Assembly (NCBI RefSeq): GCF_039542305.1
Contig: NZ_BAABHW010000001.1
Coordinates: 1,178,001 to 1,242,000, forward strand
Length of the DNA stretch: 64,000 nt
Direction: 5' to 3'
Source: Roseibacterium beibuensis
Lineage (GTDB): Bacteria; Pseudomonadota; Alphaproteobacteria; Rhodobacterales; Rhodobacteraceae
Below are positions 25,177 through 34,666 of this stretch, in pieces. Both the position numbers and the translations under genes were made by a program. Position 1 is the stretch's first letter. Each line of letters opens with the position of its first letter. The notes beneath the pieces were generated by a model. That model had not been told where the DNA came from. It saw only the letters and a list, made by a program, of their open reading frames with translations, and made no database searches.

Positions 25177-26553
25177 TCAGAAAAAGTCGATCGAGACCTG
25201 GAGCAGCCGTTCGACCGCCGGCACGTCCGAGGCCAGGGCGAAGATGACCACCACGTCGCCTTCCTCGATCCGGGTGGAGCCGGTGGGCCGCATCACCTTG
25301 CCGCCCTTCTGCACCGCGCCGACCAGCGCGCCCTCGGGGAAGTCGATCTCGCGGATCGGGCGGCCCGCGATGGGCGAGGTCTTGAGCACCTGCGCCTCGA
25401 TCACCTCGGCCTCGGCATCGCCGATGGAATAGACGCCGCGCACGCGGCCGTGCCGGATATGGCGCAGGATCGAGGACACGGTCGTGGCGCGCGGGTTGAC
25501 GTAGGCGTCGATGTCGAGCGGATCCATCAGCGGCACCAGCGTCGGGTCGTTGACCAGCGCAATGGCCATCTTGGCGCCCGCGGATTTCGCCCGCACCGAG
25601 GCCAGAAGGTTGGTCTTGTCGTCATCGGTGACGCAGACGACCGCATCGGCGCGTTCGACGCCCGCCTCGCGCAGGAGTTCGATATCAAGGCCGTCGCCAT
25701 GCAGGACGATGGTGCGTTCCAGCGCGTCCGCGGCCACCTCGGCGCGGCTGCGGTTGGCCTCGATCACGCGGGTGCGCAGACGGGTTTCGGATTTCTCCAA
25801 AGCGGTGGCGACCGTGAGGCCGACATTGCCGCCGCCCACGATCAGGATGCGCTCAGGCGGTTTGCGGGTCTTGCCGAAAATCTCCAGCGTGCGGGCCATG
25901 TCCTGCGCATGGGTGAAGGCGTAGATCTGGTCGCCCTCGAACAGCTGGTCGCCCGGCTCGGGGGAAAACAGCGTGCCCTCGCGCCGGATGCCGACGACGA
26001 TGGCGCGCAGGGTCGAGAACAACTCGGACAGCTGGCGCAGCGGCGTGTTGAGCACGGGGCACTCGGCGTCGAGAAAGATGCCGATCATCTGCGCATCGCC
26101 GCCGAGGAAGGTCTCGGCATCGAAGGTGGCGGGGCTGGCGATGCGGCGCAGGGCGGCCTCGGCCACCTCGCGCTCGGGCGAGATCACCACGTCGATGGGC
26201 AGGTGATCGCGGCGGTAGAGGTCGGAATAGATGGCATCCAGGTAGGACTGGCTGCGCAGGCGCGCGATCTTGCGCGGGACGGAAAAGACCGAATGGGCCA
26301 CCTGGCAGGTGACCATGTTGACCTCGTCCGAGAAGGTCGCGGCGATGATCATGTCGGCATCCCGCGCCCCGGCCCGGTCGAGCACGTCGGGATGGCTGGC
26401 AAAGCCTTCGAGCCCCTGCACGTCGAGCGTGTCGGTCGCACGTCGAACCAGGTCGGGATTGTTGTCCACGACCGTCACATCGTTGTTTTCACCGGAAAGA
26501 TGGCGCGCGATTTGCCAGCCGACCTGGCCCGCGCCGCAGATGATGACCTTCAT
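25177..26553 (-). CDS. trkA: Trk system regulatory NAD-binding protein TrkA
   Basis: TrkA is the cytosolic regulatory subunit that binds NAD(H) and gates TrkH. The 458 residues hold two RCK units. The first Rossmann fold starts at MKVIICGAGQVGWQIARHLSGE and the second at RILIVGGGNVGLTVATALE. Each is followed by an RCK_C domain. It sits between ntrX and trkH and forms a trkA-trkH pair with only three bases between the genes. A repeat-rich gap separates it from the plus-strand lipoprotein gene. Confidence 0.95.
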   Translation of the reverse strand: MKVIICGAGQVGWQIARHLSGENNDVTVVDNNPDLVRRATDTLDVQGLEGFASHPDVLDRAGARDADMIIAATFSDEVNMVTCQVAHSVFSVPRKIARLRSQSYLDAIYSDLYRRDHLPIDVVISPEREVAEAALRRIASPATFDAETFLGGDAQMIGIFLDAECPVLNTPLRQLSELFSTLRAIVVGIRREGTLFSPEPGDQLFEGDQIYAFTHAQDMARTLEIFGKTRKPPERILIVGGGNVGLTVATALEKSETRLRTRVIEANRSRAEVAADALERTIVLHGDGLDIELLREAGVERADAVVCVTDDDKTNLLASVRAKSAGAKMAIALVNDPTLVPLMDPLDIDAYVNPRATTVSSILRHIRHGRVRGVYSIGDAEAEVIEAQVLKTSPIAGRPIREIDFPEGALVGAVQKGGKVMRPTGSTRIEEGDVVVIFALASDVPAVERLLQVSIDFF

Positions 26554-26652
26554 GTGCCTTTTCGCCTGAAGTGTCGCAACAGGGGTTCTGCATGGCAGGA
26601 ACGCGCGCAGGCGTCAATCGCGTGCGAGACCTCGGGCCGAGGGTTTGCGCCG

Positions 26653-26749
26653 GCTTCGCCGTCGCCGGCGAAGCGCCGGACGGGGCATCGAGCCCCGTCC
26701 AACGCTGCCGCGCGTGCCGCGCAGGTGCATATTTGAAGGATAAAGATGC
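26653..26749. repeat. Intergenic hairpin repeat, copy 4
   Basis: Three elements lie in the 266-base gap between trkA and the lipoprotein gene: a GCTTCGCCG / CGGCGAAGC hairpin (26653-26674), a perfect GGACGGGGC / GCCCCGTCC stem (26678-26700), and an AT-rich imperfect palindrome GCAT-A-TTT ... AAA-G-ATGC (26727-26749). Order is reversed relative to copies 1 and 3, so this copy points the other way. Confidence 0.6.
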
Positions 26750-26819
26750 GGGCGGGGTGGTTGCCATGGGCCGAGCGTGGCGGCAGGAATGGGGCATCGG
26801 AACTGACCCGGAGGATGGC

Positions 26820-27272
26820 ATGCGGCGGTGCATCATGCTGCTGGGGGCGCTGGCCTTGGCCGGGTGCACCACGAGCACGGTCTATTACGCCGAAGGTCTA
26901 TCGGTCGGCGAGCGGGAGCGGGATACCGCGCTTTGCGAGGCCGAGGCGGTGCAGCGCTACCCGGTGCGCACCGAGATCCGGCGCGAGCCGCCCACCGTCG
27001 TGCCACCGCAACGGCGCTGCGATGCGGAGGGCAATTGCACCTTCGTCGCGGGCTATGTCCTTCCGGGCGATGTCTACACGGTCGACGTGAATGCCGAGTT
27101 TCGGCGCAACGCGGTGCGGGGCTGCATGGGCGGGCGTGGGTATGACCGGATGAGCCTGCCCTATTGCGAGGCGGGCACCGCCGTGATCCGCTCGCCCGTC
27201 ATGGCGCCCCTGACCTCTGGGACCTGCATCCTGCGCCAGAGCGGGCCGGACCTGGTGGTGAACCCGGCCTAG
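26820..27272 (+). CDS. Small secreted lipoprotein of unknown function
   Basis: This 150-residue protein starts at an ATG after CCCGGAGG. It has a short lipoprotein signal with the lipobox LALAGC (Cys16), so it should be lipid-anchored in the envelope. The mature part has five further cysteines (residues about 40-140), which could form disulfides. I do not recognise the family. It is the only plus-strand gene inside the ntr-trk block and its last four bases overlap the end of ntrX. Confidence 0.75.
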   Translation: MRRCIMLLGALALAGCTTSTVYYAEGLSVGERERDTALCEAEAVQRYPVRTEIRREPPTVVPPQRRCDAEGNCTFVAGYVLPGDVYTVDVNAEFRRNAVRGCMGGRGYDRMSLPYCEAGTAVIRSPVMAPLTSGTCILRQSGPDLVVNPA

Positions 27273-28669
27273 TCCTCGCCCACCTGCGCGACGCGGGCGC
27301 CGGCCTTGTTCGAGGTCACGACGCCGAGCGATTTCAGCTTGCGGTGCAGGGCCGAGCGCTCCATCCCGACGAAACTGGCCGTGCGGCTGATATTGCCGCC
27401 GAAGCGGTTGATCTGCGCCATGAGATACTGGCGTTCGAACAGCTCGCGCGCCTCGCGCAGCGGCAGCGTGGTCAGCGATGCCGAGAGGGTGATATCCTCG
27501 TTCGCGCTTTCGCCGCCCTCGTTGCCGCTTGGCAGGTCGCGCGCCTCGATCGGGCCGCTGCCCTCGCCCAGGATCAGCACGCGCTCGATGACGTTCTTGA
27601 GCTGACGCACATTGCCGGGCCAGGTCATGGTCTGGAGCATGGCGACGGCATCCTCGCCCATCTCGCGCAGCGGCAGGCCCTGCTCACGGTTGAAGGTCTC
27701 GATGAAGTGCCGTGCGAGATCGGGGATATCCTCGCGCCGGTCGGATAGCGCGGGCACCTCGATCGGCACGACGTTGAGGCGGTGATAGAGTTCCTCGCGG
27801 AAATTGCCGGACGCGATCTCGTCGGTCAGGTTGCGGGTGGTGGAGGAGATCACGCGCAGATCCACGCGCACCTTGGTGGTGCCGCCGACGCGGGTGAAGC
27901 TTTGATCGACCAGGACGCGCAGGATCTTGGACTGGGTGCCAAGCGGCATATCGGCCACCTCGTCGAAGAAGACGACGCCGCCATGCGCCTGTTCGAGCAG
28001 CCCCTGCTCGACCCCGCGTTCCGGGCTTTCGCGGCCGAAGAGGACCTCTTCCATGTGATCGGGCTGGATCGAGGCGCAGGAGACGGTGACGAAGGGCGCA
28101 TCGGCGCGGTTGGAATTGGCGTGAATCCAGCGCGCGGCGACCTCCTTGCCGGTGCCGGGGCCGCCCGTCAGCATAACGCGACCGTTGGATTTGGTGACTT
28201 TTTCCAACTGGCCCTTCATCGTCTTGAAGGTCGGCGAGGCGCCGATCATCTCGGCGGCCTTGCTGTCCTGGCGCCGCAGCGAGGAGTTTTCGCGCCGCAG
28301 GCGGGAGGTTTCCATCGCGCGGCGGATCACCACCATCAGTTGGTCGATGTTGAACGGCTTCTCGATGAAGTCATAGGCGCCCTGCTTGATGGCGGCGACG
28401 GCGATCTCGATATTGCCGTGCCCCGAGATGATGACCACGGGCACGTCCGGGTTGTCCTGCTTCACATGTTTCAGGATGTCGATCCCGTCCATGTTGCTGT
28501 CTTTCAACCAGATATCGAGGATCATCAGCCCCGGCGCGGCCTTGTTCAATTCGGCCATCGCCTCGTCCGAAGAGCCGGCGCGGCGGGTGACATAGCCCTC
28601 GTCCTCGAGAATATCGCAGATCAATTCGCGGATATCGCGTTCGTCATCGACGACCAGAATGTCGCTCAT
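27269..28669 (-). CDS. ntrX: Nitrogen/redox response regulator NtrX
   Basis: NtrX is the response regulator partner of NtrY. The 466 residues contain a receiver domain (phospho-acceptor Asp52 in LMILDIWLKD), an AAA+ ATPase domain (Walker A GGPGTGKE 169-176, Walker B GVVFFDEVAD near 231-240), and a C-terminal Fis-type HTH. The segment where sigma-54 activators carry GAFTGA reads FGRESPERGVEQGLLEQAHG, so that loop is missing, as is known for NtrX generally. It probably regulates by direct DNA binding rather than through sigma-54. It starts four bases after ntrY and completes the ntrBC-ntrYX cluster. Confidence 0.93.
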   Translation of the reverse strand: MSDILVVDDERDIRELICDILEDEGYVTRRAGSSDEAMAELNKAAPGLMILDIWLKDSNMDGIDILKHVKQDNPDVPVVIISGHGNIEIAVAAIKQGAYDFIEKPFNIDQLMVVIRRAMETSRLRRENSSLRRQDSKAAEMIGASPTFKTMKGQLEKVTKSNGRVMLTGGPGTGKEVAARWIHANSNRADAPFVTVSCASIQPDHMEEVLFGRESPERGVEQGLLEQAHGGVVFFDEVADMPLGTQSKILRVLVDQSFTRVGGTTKVRVDLRVISSTTRNLTDEIASGNFREELYHRLNVVPIEVPALSDRREDIPDLARHFIETFNREQGLPLREMGEDAVAMLQTMTWPGNVRQLKNVIERVLILGEGSGPIEARDLPSGNEGGESANEDITLSASLTTLPLREARELFERQYLMAQINRFGGNISRTASFVGMERSALHRKLKSLGVVTSNKAGARVAQVGED

Positions 28670-28672
28670 GGT

Positions 28673-30919
28673 TCAATCTCCCTGACTATCTGCAAGCCGT
28701 GGCAAGGTCATCCGTGCCATGGCCCCCCGATGCGCGCCCTCGGCGAAGGGCTCGGCATCGACCAATTCCAATGTGCCGCCATGTTCCTCGACGATCTTCT
28801 TGACGATGGGCAGGCCGAGGCCGGTGCCCTTCTCGCGCGTCGTGACATAGGGTTCGAACAGTTTCGCCCGGTCCGGCGGCAGGCCGATCCCGTTATCGGC
28901 GATGGTGATGACGACGGTTTCATCCGTGGTCGCAAGCGCGATCCGTAACTCGGGGACATGACCTTCGGGCGCACCTTTTTCCTGCAGGCTTTCAATGGCT
29001 TCGCCGCCATTCTTCATCAGGTTGGTGAAGGCCTGTCCGATCATGGTGGCGTCAAGCTCGGCCATGACGGGGGCGTCGGGGATGTCGACCTCGAACCGGA
29101 CCCCGGGTTGTCCGGCCCGTTGCAGGGTCACGGATTCGCGCAGCAGGTCGGCCACGTCCTCGACCCGGGTTTCCGGCTCGGGCATGCGGGCGAATTTCGA
29201 GAACTCGTCAACGATGCGGCGCAGGTCGTTGGTCTGGCGCACGATGACCTCGGTCATCTGTTCAAGCTTTGCCGCGTCGTCCTCGTCCAGGTCCTTGGAA
29301 AACTTGCGGTTTATGCGTTCGGCCGAAAGCTGGATCGGGGTCAGCGGGTTCTTGATCTCATGCGCGATGCGGCGGGCCACGTCGCCCCAGGCGGCCATGC
29401 GCTGCGCCGAGACAAGCTGCGTGACGTCATCGAAGGCGACCACGTAGCCCTCAAGCTGCCCCTCGGCGTTGCGGCGGGTCGCCATGCGCACCAGCAGGCT
29501 TTCCTGCTTGCCGCGCCGGGTCAGCTTGATTTCCTCCTGCACGGTTTCGGCCAGCCGGGTTTGCAGCCGTTCGAACAGCGCGGCGAATTCCGGCACGGCG
29601 GCTTGCAGCGACAGGCCATTGTCGCGCTGTTCCACCAGGGCCAGAAGGCGAATGGCCGAACGGTTCATGAAATCGATGCGGCCCTCGTCATTCAGGCCGA
29701 TCACGCCCGCGGTGACCGAGCCGAGGACCGAGTCGAACAGTCGGCGCCGCGCCTCGGTCGCGGCGTTCTGTTCGATCAGCGTGTCGCGCTGGCCCTTCAA
29801 CTGCCGGGTCATCTGGTTGAAGAGACGGCCCAGCATGGCGATCTCGTCGTCGCTGGTTTCCTCGATCACGCGCACGTCGAGGTCGCCCTGCCCGACCCGT
29901 TGTGCCGCGCTGGCCAGACGTCCAACGGGGCGCGACAGGCGTTCGGCGAACCACAGGCCCAGCCACACGGCGGCGAGGATCATGATGATGGCGAAGCCCA
30001 GGTAGAGCAGCCCGAATTCGAACAGGACGCGCCCCCGGTCGGCCTCCAGCTGGCGGTAGAGTTGCACCGTCTGCTGCGTTTCATCGAGCAGCGAGATGAT
30101 CTCTCCGTCCACCTCGCGGCTGACATAGAGGTAGCGGTCGGGAAAGGCCTGCAGCCGGACAAGGGCGCGAAACTCGTTCTGGGTGCGATCCTCGATCAGG
30201 ACAAGCTCCCCCCCTTCGGCAAGGTCCAGATCGGCGTCGCTGGGGCGTTCGTAGTCGAAGAAATAGCTGCGCTCGCCCCGCGCCCTGATCTCGCCGCCGC
30301 CGTCGATGACGAAGGCTTCGCGCAGGCCGCGCTGGATCTGGCCCTGCCCCTGGCTGAGCACCTGGCGCAACTCGCCATCGGTGATCAGCGGCGAGGCCCG
30401 GCGGTTCACGTTCAGGAAGGCCGCCAGTGCGCGGGTGTCCTGCTCCAGATCGTCGAAATGTTCCTGCTGGTAGGCCTCGGCCGCATCCACCGAATTGCCG
30501 AGCGCGGTCGACACCCGGTCCGAGAACCAGCCTTCGAGCCCCATGTTCACGGTGATCGTGGCGAAGACGGCGACAAGGATCGTGGGCACCAGCGCCACGA
30601 TGGCGAAGACCCCGGTCAGGCGCAGGTGCAGGCGGGACCCCGCTGATTGCGCGCGGCGCGAGGCGACGATGCGCGCCACCTCTCGTAGGACCAGCGCCGC
30701 GAGGACAAGGATGTAGACGAGGTCGGCAAGCAGCACGAGCCGCAGCACAGGCGAGTCGGCAAAGGCCGCGAGCGGACCGAGCACGAGGAAGGTCGCGACC
30801 GCCAGGATCGGCCCCAGCACGACAAGGCCAAGCGTGCCCGCGCTGCGCAAACCGCGCTTGCGGCGCAACCCCGCAAGACGTTCGATCAAGGATGTCGTCC
30901 TCTCGGCCGGACGTTCCAA
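28673..30919 (-). CDS. ntrY: Sensor histidine kinase NtrY
   Basis: NtrY is the membrane sensor of the NtrY-NtrX system, affecting nitrogen metabolism and redox responses. The 748 residues have transmembrane segments near 28-50, 59-80, 99-125 and 300-325, a periplasmic sensory region (about 126-299), HAMP (about 322-375), PAS (about 390-500), and a kinase core with His520 in RRIAHEIKNPL plus an HATPase domain (TIADNGIGLP, GTGLGL). The start is odd: no ATG or GTG exists between the upstream in-frame stop and the TTG at 30919, which has GGAG seven bases before it, so TTG is most likely used. Confidence 0.92.
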   Translation of the reverse strand: MERPAERTTSLIERLAGLRRKRGLRSAGTLGLVVLGPILAVATFLVLGPLAAFADSPVLRLVLLADLVYILVLAALVLREVARIVASRRAQSAGSRLHLRLTGVFAIVALVPTILVAVFATITVNMGLEGWFSDRVSTALGNSVDAAEAYQQEHFDDLEQDTRALAAFLNVNRRASPLITDGELRQVLSQGQGQIQRGLREAFVIDGGGEIRARGERSYFFDYERPSDADLDLAEGGELVLIEDRTQNEFRALVRLQAFPDRYLYVSREVDGEIISLLDETQQTVQLYRQLEADRGRVLFEFGLLYLGFAIIMILAAVWLGLWFAERLSRPVGRLASAAQRVGQGDLDVRVIEETSDDEIAMLGRLFNQMTRQLKGQRDTLIEQNAATEARRRLFDSVLGSVTAGVIGLNDEGRIDFMNRSAIRLLALVEQRDNGLSLQAAVPEFAALFERLQTRLAETVQEEIKLTRRGKQESLLVRMATRRNAEGQLEGYVVAFDDVTQLVSAQRMAAWGDVARRIAHEIKNPLTPIQLSAERINRKFSKDLDEDDAAKLEQMTEVIVRQTNDLRRIVDEFSKFARMPEPETRVEDVADLLRESVTLQRAGQPGVRFEVDIPDAPVMAELDATMIGQAFTNLMKNGGEAIESLQEKGAPEGHVPELRIALATTDETVVITIADNGIGLPPDRAKLFEPYVTTREKGTGLGLPIVKKIVEEHGGTLELVDAEPFAEGAHRGAMARMTLPRLADSQGD

Positions 30920-31016
30920 ATCCTGTCTCCGACTGCTCCCCCAATCGCGGCGTCAGGCGCGCGCCCTAATGGGGCGTCGCGGGCTGTTTCCCAACTGCCA
31001 CGTTACTGTTGCCGTT

Positions 31017-32390
31017 TTACATCAACTTGCGGCGGCGAGTCACGCGAATATCGAGGTCGGTAATCTTCTTGCGGAGCGTATTGCGGTTGATGCCGAGAAG
31101 TTCGGCACATTTCGCCTGGTTGCCGCCCGTGGCCTCCAGCGCGATCTCGATCAGGGGTGTTTCGACCTCGCGCAGGATGCGGGCATAGAGGCCCGGCGGC
31201 GGCAGGACCCCGCCATGCAGGTCGAAATAGCGGCGCAGATGCTTGCCGACCGAGGCCGAAAGCTTCTCACCCTCGCCGCCGCCCATGAGCGGTTCGATCG
31301 CGGGTTGGCTGCCCAGAACCGCCTCGACCTCGCCACGCGAGATTTCCTCGGCGAGGCTGGTGACCGTCAGGCGGCGAATCGTGTTCTCCAACTGGCGCAC
31401 GTTGCCGGGCCAGGAATAGGCGCGGATCATGTCCATCGCCTCGGGCGAAAAGCGGCGCAGCGGCGCGCCATCGCGTTCGGCGCGCGCGAGGAAATGCGTG
31501 GCCAGAAGCGGGATGTCATCGACCCGTTCGCGCAAGCTAGGCACCGAGATCGTGACGCCGCCGAGCCGATAGAAAAGGTCCTGCCGGAATTCCCCGGCCT
31601 CCATCTTTTCCATCAGGTCCTTCTGGCTGGTCGCCATCACGCGCGGGGCCGCATCGCCCATGGCGTCCAGCATGCGCACGATCTTGGCCTGCGCCTCTTC
31701 ACTCAGATCGCCCACCTCGTCGAACAGGATCGACCCGCCCTTAGCGCGCGAGATCACCACCGAGGGGCCGTCCATCCCGTCGAGATCGCTGGCCGAAGCG
31801 ACGACGAAAGGCAGCGTGCGCCGGTCGGAGAAATCGTGAATGGCGCGCGCGATCAGGCTTTTGCCGGTGCCGCTTTCGCCGGTGATCAGGACCGGCAGAT
31901 CGGTGTTCATCACCCGTGCCACCAGACGGTAGAGCGCCTGCATCGAGGCCGTGCGCCCCACCAGCGGCAGATCCTCCTGCGCCGAGGAGGGCAGCTCGGG
32001 CGCGGGTTTCGGCGCGGGTGCGCGGCGCTTCTGGTCCAGCGCGCGGGCGGCGCGCTTCATCAGGTCGGGCAGATCGAAGGGCTTGGGCAGGTAATCATAG
32101 GCGTCGGCCTCGGTCGCCTGGATGGCCGTCATGATCGTGTTCTGCGCCGAGATGATGATGACCGGCAGGCCCGGGCGCCGCTCGCTGATCTTGGGCAGGG
32201 TTTCAAGCCCGTTGCCGTCGGGCATGATCACGTCCGAGATCACCAGATCGCCCTTCCCCTCCTCGACCCAACGCATCAACGTCATCAGGCTGGAGGTGGC
32301 GTGCACCTTGCAGCCGGCGCGGGTCAGCGCCTGGGTCAGTACGGTGCGGATGGTGCGGTCGTCATCGGCGACGAGGACAGTGCCGTCCAT
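31017..32390 (-). CDS. ntrC: Nitrogen regulation protein NtrC (GAFTGA-less type)
   Basis: NtrC activates nitrogen-scarcity genes after phosphorylation by NtrB. The 457 residues contain a receiver domain (Asp53 in VISDVIMPDG), an ATPase domain (Walker A GESGTGKS 171-178, Walker B ILFDEVGD 221-228), and a C-terminal Fis-type HTH (NQAKCAELLGINRNTLRK). Between the ATPase sites only about 16 residues stand where the sigma-54 contact loop GAFTGA would be, and the motif is absent. In Rhodobacter capsulatus an NtrC with the same loss works with the housekeeping sigma-70 polymerase. It lies 36 bases after ntrB in a dusB-ntrB-ntrC operon. Confidence 0.95.
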   Translation of the reverse strand: MDGTVLVADDDRTIRTVLTQALTRAGCKVHATSSLMTLMRWVEEGKGDLVISDVIMPDGNGLETLPKISERRPGLPVIIISAQNTIMTAIQATEADAYDYLPKPFDLPDLMKRAARALDQKRRAPAPKPAPELPSSAQEDLPLVGRTASMQALYRLVARVMNTDLPVLITGESGTGKSLIARAIHDFSDRRTLPFVVASASDLDGMDGPSVVISRAKGGSILFDEVGDLSEEAQAKIVRMLDAMGDAAPRVMATSQKDLMEKMEAGEFRQDLFYRLGGVTISVPSLRERVDDIPLLATHFLARAERDGAPLRRFSPEAMDMIRAYSWPGNVRQLENTIRRLTVTSLAEEISRGEVEAVLGSQPAIEPLMGGGEGEKLSASVGKHLRRYFDLHGGVLPPPGLYARILREVETPLIEIALEATGGNQAKCAELLGINRNTLRKKITDLDIRVTRRRKLM

Positions 32391-32426
32391 GGGGTCAAGC
32401 TCCGATCGTCAGGAAAGAGAAATGGG

Positions 32427-33500
32427 TCATTCAGGGGCCTCATCACGCGGCGCGACAGGAAGCGAGATGCGGAACACGGTGCGGCCCGGAACGCTGTCCA
32501 GCGCGATCCAGCCCTCGTGATCGGCGATGATCTTGGAGACCAGGGCAAGGCCCAGCCCGGTGCCGTTCTCGCGCCCCGAGACGAAAGGCTCGAAAATGTC
32601 GGCAGCGATGTCGGGCGGAATGCCGGGGCCGTCGTCGATGATCTCGATCTGTAGCGGCACGGCCCCGCCGCTGCCATCGCGGCGGCGGACCTTGAGGCTG
32701 AGTTCATAGAAGGTGCGAATGCAAATCGTGCCGCCCGCCTTGCCGGCCTCGGCCGCGTTCTTCAACAGGTTCAGGAAGACCTGCTGCAACTGGTCGGGAT
32801 CGGCCCAGGTGGCTGGCAAGGACGGGTCATAATCGTCCTCGATCTCCATATGCGCGGCAAAGCCCACGGCAGCGGACCGGCGGGCGCGGTCCAGCACGTC
32901 GTGGATGTTGACCGCGCGCCGGTCGGGCGGGCGGACATTGCCGAATTCCTCGACCTGCTCCAGCAGTTTCAGGATGCGGCGTGTCTCGGCCACGATCAGG
33001 TCGGTCAGTTCCCGATCCTCGCCGCTGGCGTTCATGCTGATCAGCTGCGCGGCGCCGGTGATCCCGGCCAGAGGGTTCTTGATCTCGTGCGCCAGCATTT
33101 CGGCCATACCGATGGCCGATTTCGCGGCGGTCTTGGAGGACATCGCGCGGTCCAGCCGACCGGCCAGTTCGCGGTTCTCGAACAGGACCAGCACGTGATC
33201 CGGCCGCTCGGAGAGCGGCGCGATCTGAACGTCGCAGGAGACCGGCTTGCGACTGCCGGTGCCCACGTCGACGGCGTTGACGAAAAGCGCGGACTGGTTC
33301 GTACGGACCCGGGAAAACGCCTCTTCCAGCGGCGCATCGACAAAGACCTTGTCCCAGACCGGGTGCCCGTCGAGGGATTTTCGCGACGCGTTCAGAAAGG
33401 TCTCGCCGGCGGGGTTCACGTTGCAGATGCGATCCGCGCCGTCGATGATCAGGGCGGGCAGCGGCAGCGAGGCCCACAGCATGTCCGAGGGGATGCTCAT
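32427..33500 (-). CDS. ntrB: Nitrogen sensor histidine kinase NtrB
   Basis: NtrB is the soluble kinase/phosphatase that controls NtrC in response to PII. The 357 residues hold an N-terminal PAS sensor, the DHp helix with His138 in LAHEIKNPLAGI, and an HATPase domain (NLLKNAAEA, DDGPGIP, GTGLGLALV). No membrane segment is present, as expected. It starts inside the dusB stop codon (ATGA overlap), so dusB-ntrB are co-translated. The longer open frame upstream is antisense-free but lies inside dusB and was rejected. Confidence 0.96.
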   Translation of the reverse strand: MSIPSDMLWASLPLPALIIDGADRICNVNPAGETFLNASRKSLDGHPVWDKVFVDAPLEEAFSRVRTNQSALFVNAVDVGTGSRKPVSCDVQIAPLSERPDHVLVLFENRELAGRLDRAMSSKTAAKSAIGMAEMLAHEIKNPLAGITGAAQLISMNASGEDRELTDLIVAETRRILKLLEQVEEFGNVRPPDRRAVNIHDVLDRARRSAAVGFAAHMEIEDDYDPSLPATWADPDQLQQVFLNLLKNAAEAGKAGGTICIRTFYELSLKVRRRDGSGGAVPLQIEIIDDGPGIPPDIAADIFEPFVSGRENGTGLGLALVSKIIADHEGWIALDSVPGRTVFRISLPVAPRDEAPE

Positions 33501-34486
33501 GCGGCCTGCGCCTCCTCGCCTGGCTTTGTCAGGGCATCGGGCAGACGCGCGAGAACAGCCTCCGGCGTCCGTGCCGTCAGAACGTCGCGGCGCAGGGTTG
33601 CCGGTGTGGCGGCCCTGTCCATGTACCAGCCCAGATGCTTGCGCGCGAACCGCAGGCCCAGGTCTCGCCCGTAGAAGGCCAGCATGTCCTCGTAATGGGC
33701 GGCCACCATGTCGGTCAGCGCCCCGCCCTCGGGGATGTCGGGCGGCTTTGCGCCGAACAGCTCCGCCGCGATTTCCGACAGCACCCAGGGTGCGCCTTGC
33801 GCGCCGCGGCCCACCATGACGCCATCCGCGCCCGAGGCTGTCAGCGCCTGACGCGCGCTGCGCGCGTCCACGATATCGCCATTGGCGATGACCGGGATGC
33901 TCACCGCCTCCTTCACCGCGCGGATCGCGGCCCAATCGGCCTGCCCCTTGTAGAACTGGCAGCGGGTGCGACCATGGATCGTGACCATCTGGATGCCCGC
34001 CGCCTCGGCCCGCCGGGCCAGTTCCGGCGCGTTGCGCAACCCGTCGTCCCAGCCAAGACGTGTCTTCAGCGTGACAGGCACACGCACCGCACCCACCACC
34101 GCCTCGATCAGCGACAGCGCGTGATCGAGGTCGCGCATCAGCGCCGAGCCGGAATAGCCGCTCGTCACCTTCTTGGCGGGGCAGCCCATGTTGATGTCGA
34201 TGATCCGCGCGCCCTGCCCTTCGGCGATCCGCGCGGCCTCGGCCATCCAATGCGCCTCGCGCCCGGCCAACTGCACCGCCGTGTTGTCGAGGCCGAAGCC
34301 CAGCTCGGCCCGCGCGCGGACCGAGGCCTTGGCTTCCACCATCTCCTGGCTCGCGACCATTTCGGACACGACCAGCCCGGCCCCGAACCGCGCCACGAGG
34401 CGGCGGAACGGCAGATCGGTGATCCCGGCCATCGGGGCAAGGAATACCGGCGGCGTCAGGTGGCGGCATGCCAGCGAAACGGACAA
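33497..34486 (-). CDS. dusB: tRNA-dihydrouridine synthase (nifR3 family)
   Basis: DusB reduces specific uridines of tRNA using FMN and NADPH. The 329 residues start with PPVFLAPMAGITDLPFR and include INMGCPAKKV with the catalytic Cys102, then TIHGRTR and IANGDI, all family hallmarks. In Rhodobacter this gene was named nifR3 because it leads the ntrBC operon; the same linkage holds here, with an ATGA overlap to ntrB. The promoter presumably lies in the divergent gap shared with ispDF (34487-34666). Confidence 0.95.
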   Translation of the reverse strand: MSVSLACRHLTPPVFLAPMAGITDLPFRRLVARFGAGLVVSEMVASQEMVEAKASVRARAELGFGLDNTAVQLAGREAHWMAEAARIAEGQGARIIDINMGCPAKKVTSGYSGSALMRDLDHALSLIEAVVGAVRVPVTLKTRLGWDDGLRNAPELARRAEAAGIQMVTIHGRTRCQFYKGQADWAAIRAVKEAVSIPVIANGDIVDARSARQALTASGADGVMVGRGAQGAPWVLSEIAAELFGAKPPDIPEGGALTDMVAAHYEDMLAFYGRDLGLRFARKHLGWYMDRAATPATLRRDVLTARTPEAVLARLPDALTKPGEEAQAA

Positions 34487-34666
34487 ATGCTCAATCCTTG
34501 TGCAGATGGGTTCGGGATAGTGCGGCTAGGCGGGGAGTTCAAAGGAAAGTCTTGTGACAAAGTGGGATGCGCGGGGCGTCGCCCAAAAATTAATCACAGC
34601 GCCCGGAAATTCATCACGCAGCGCAGGTGATTGTGCCCGAACGGGTTTGGGCCTACACCCCCGCTC

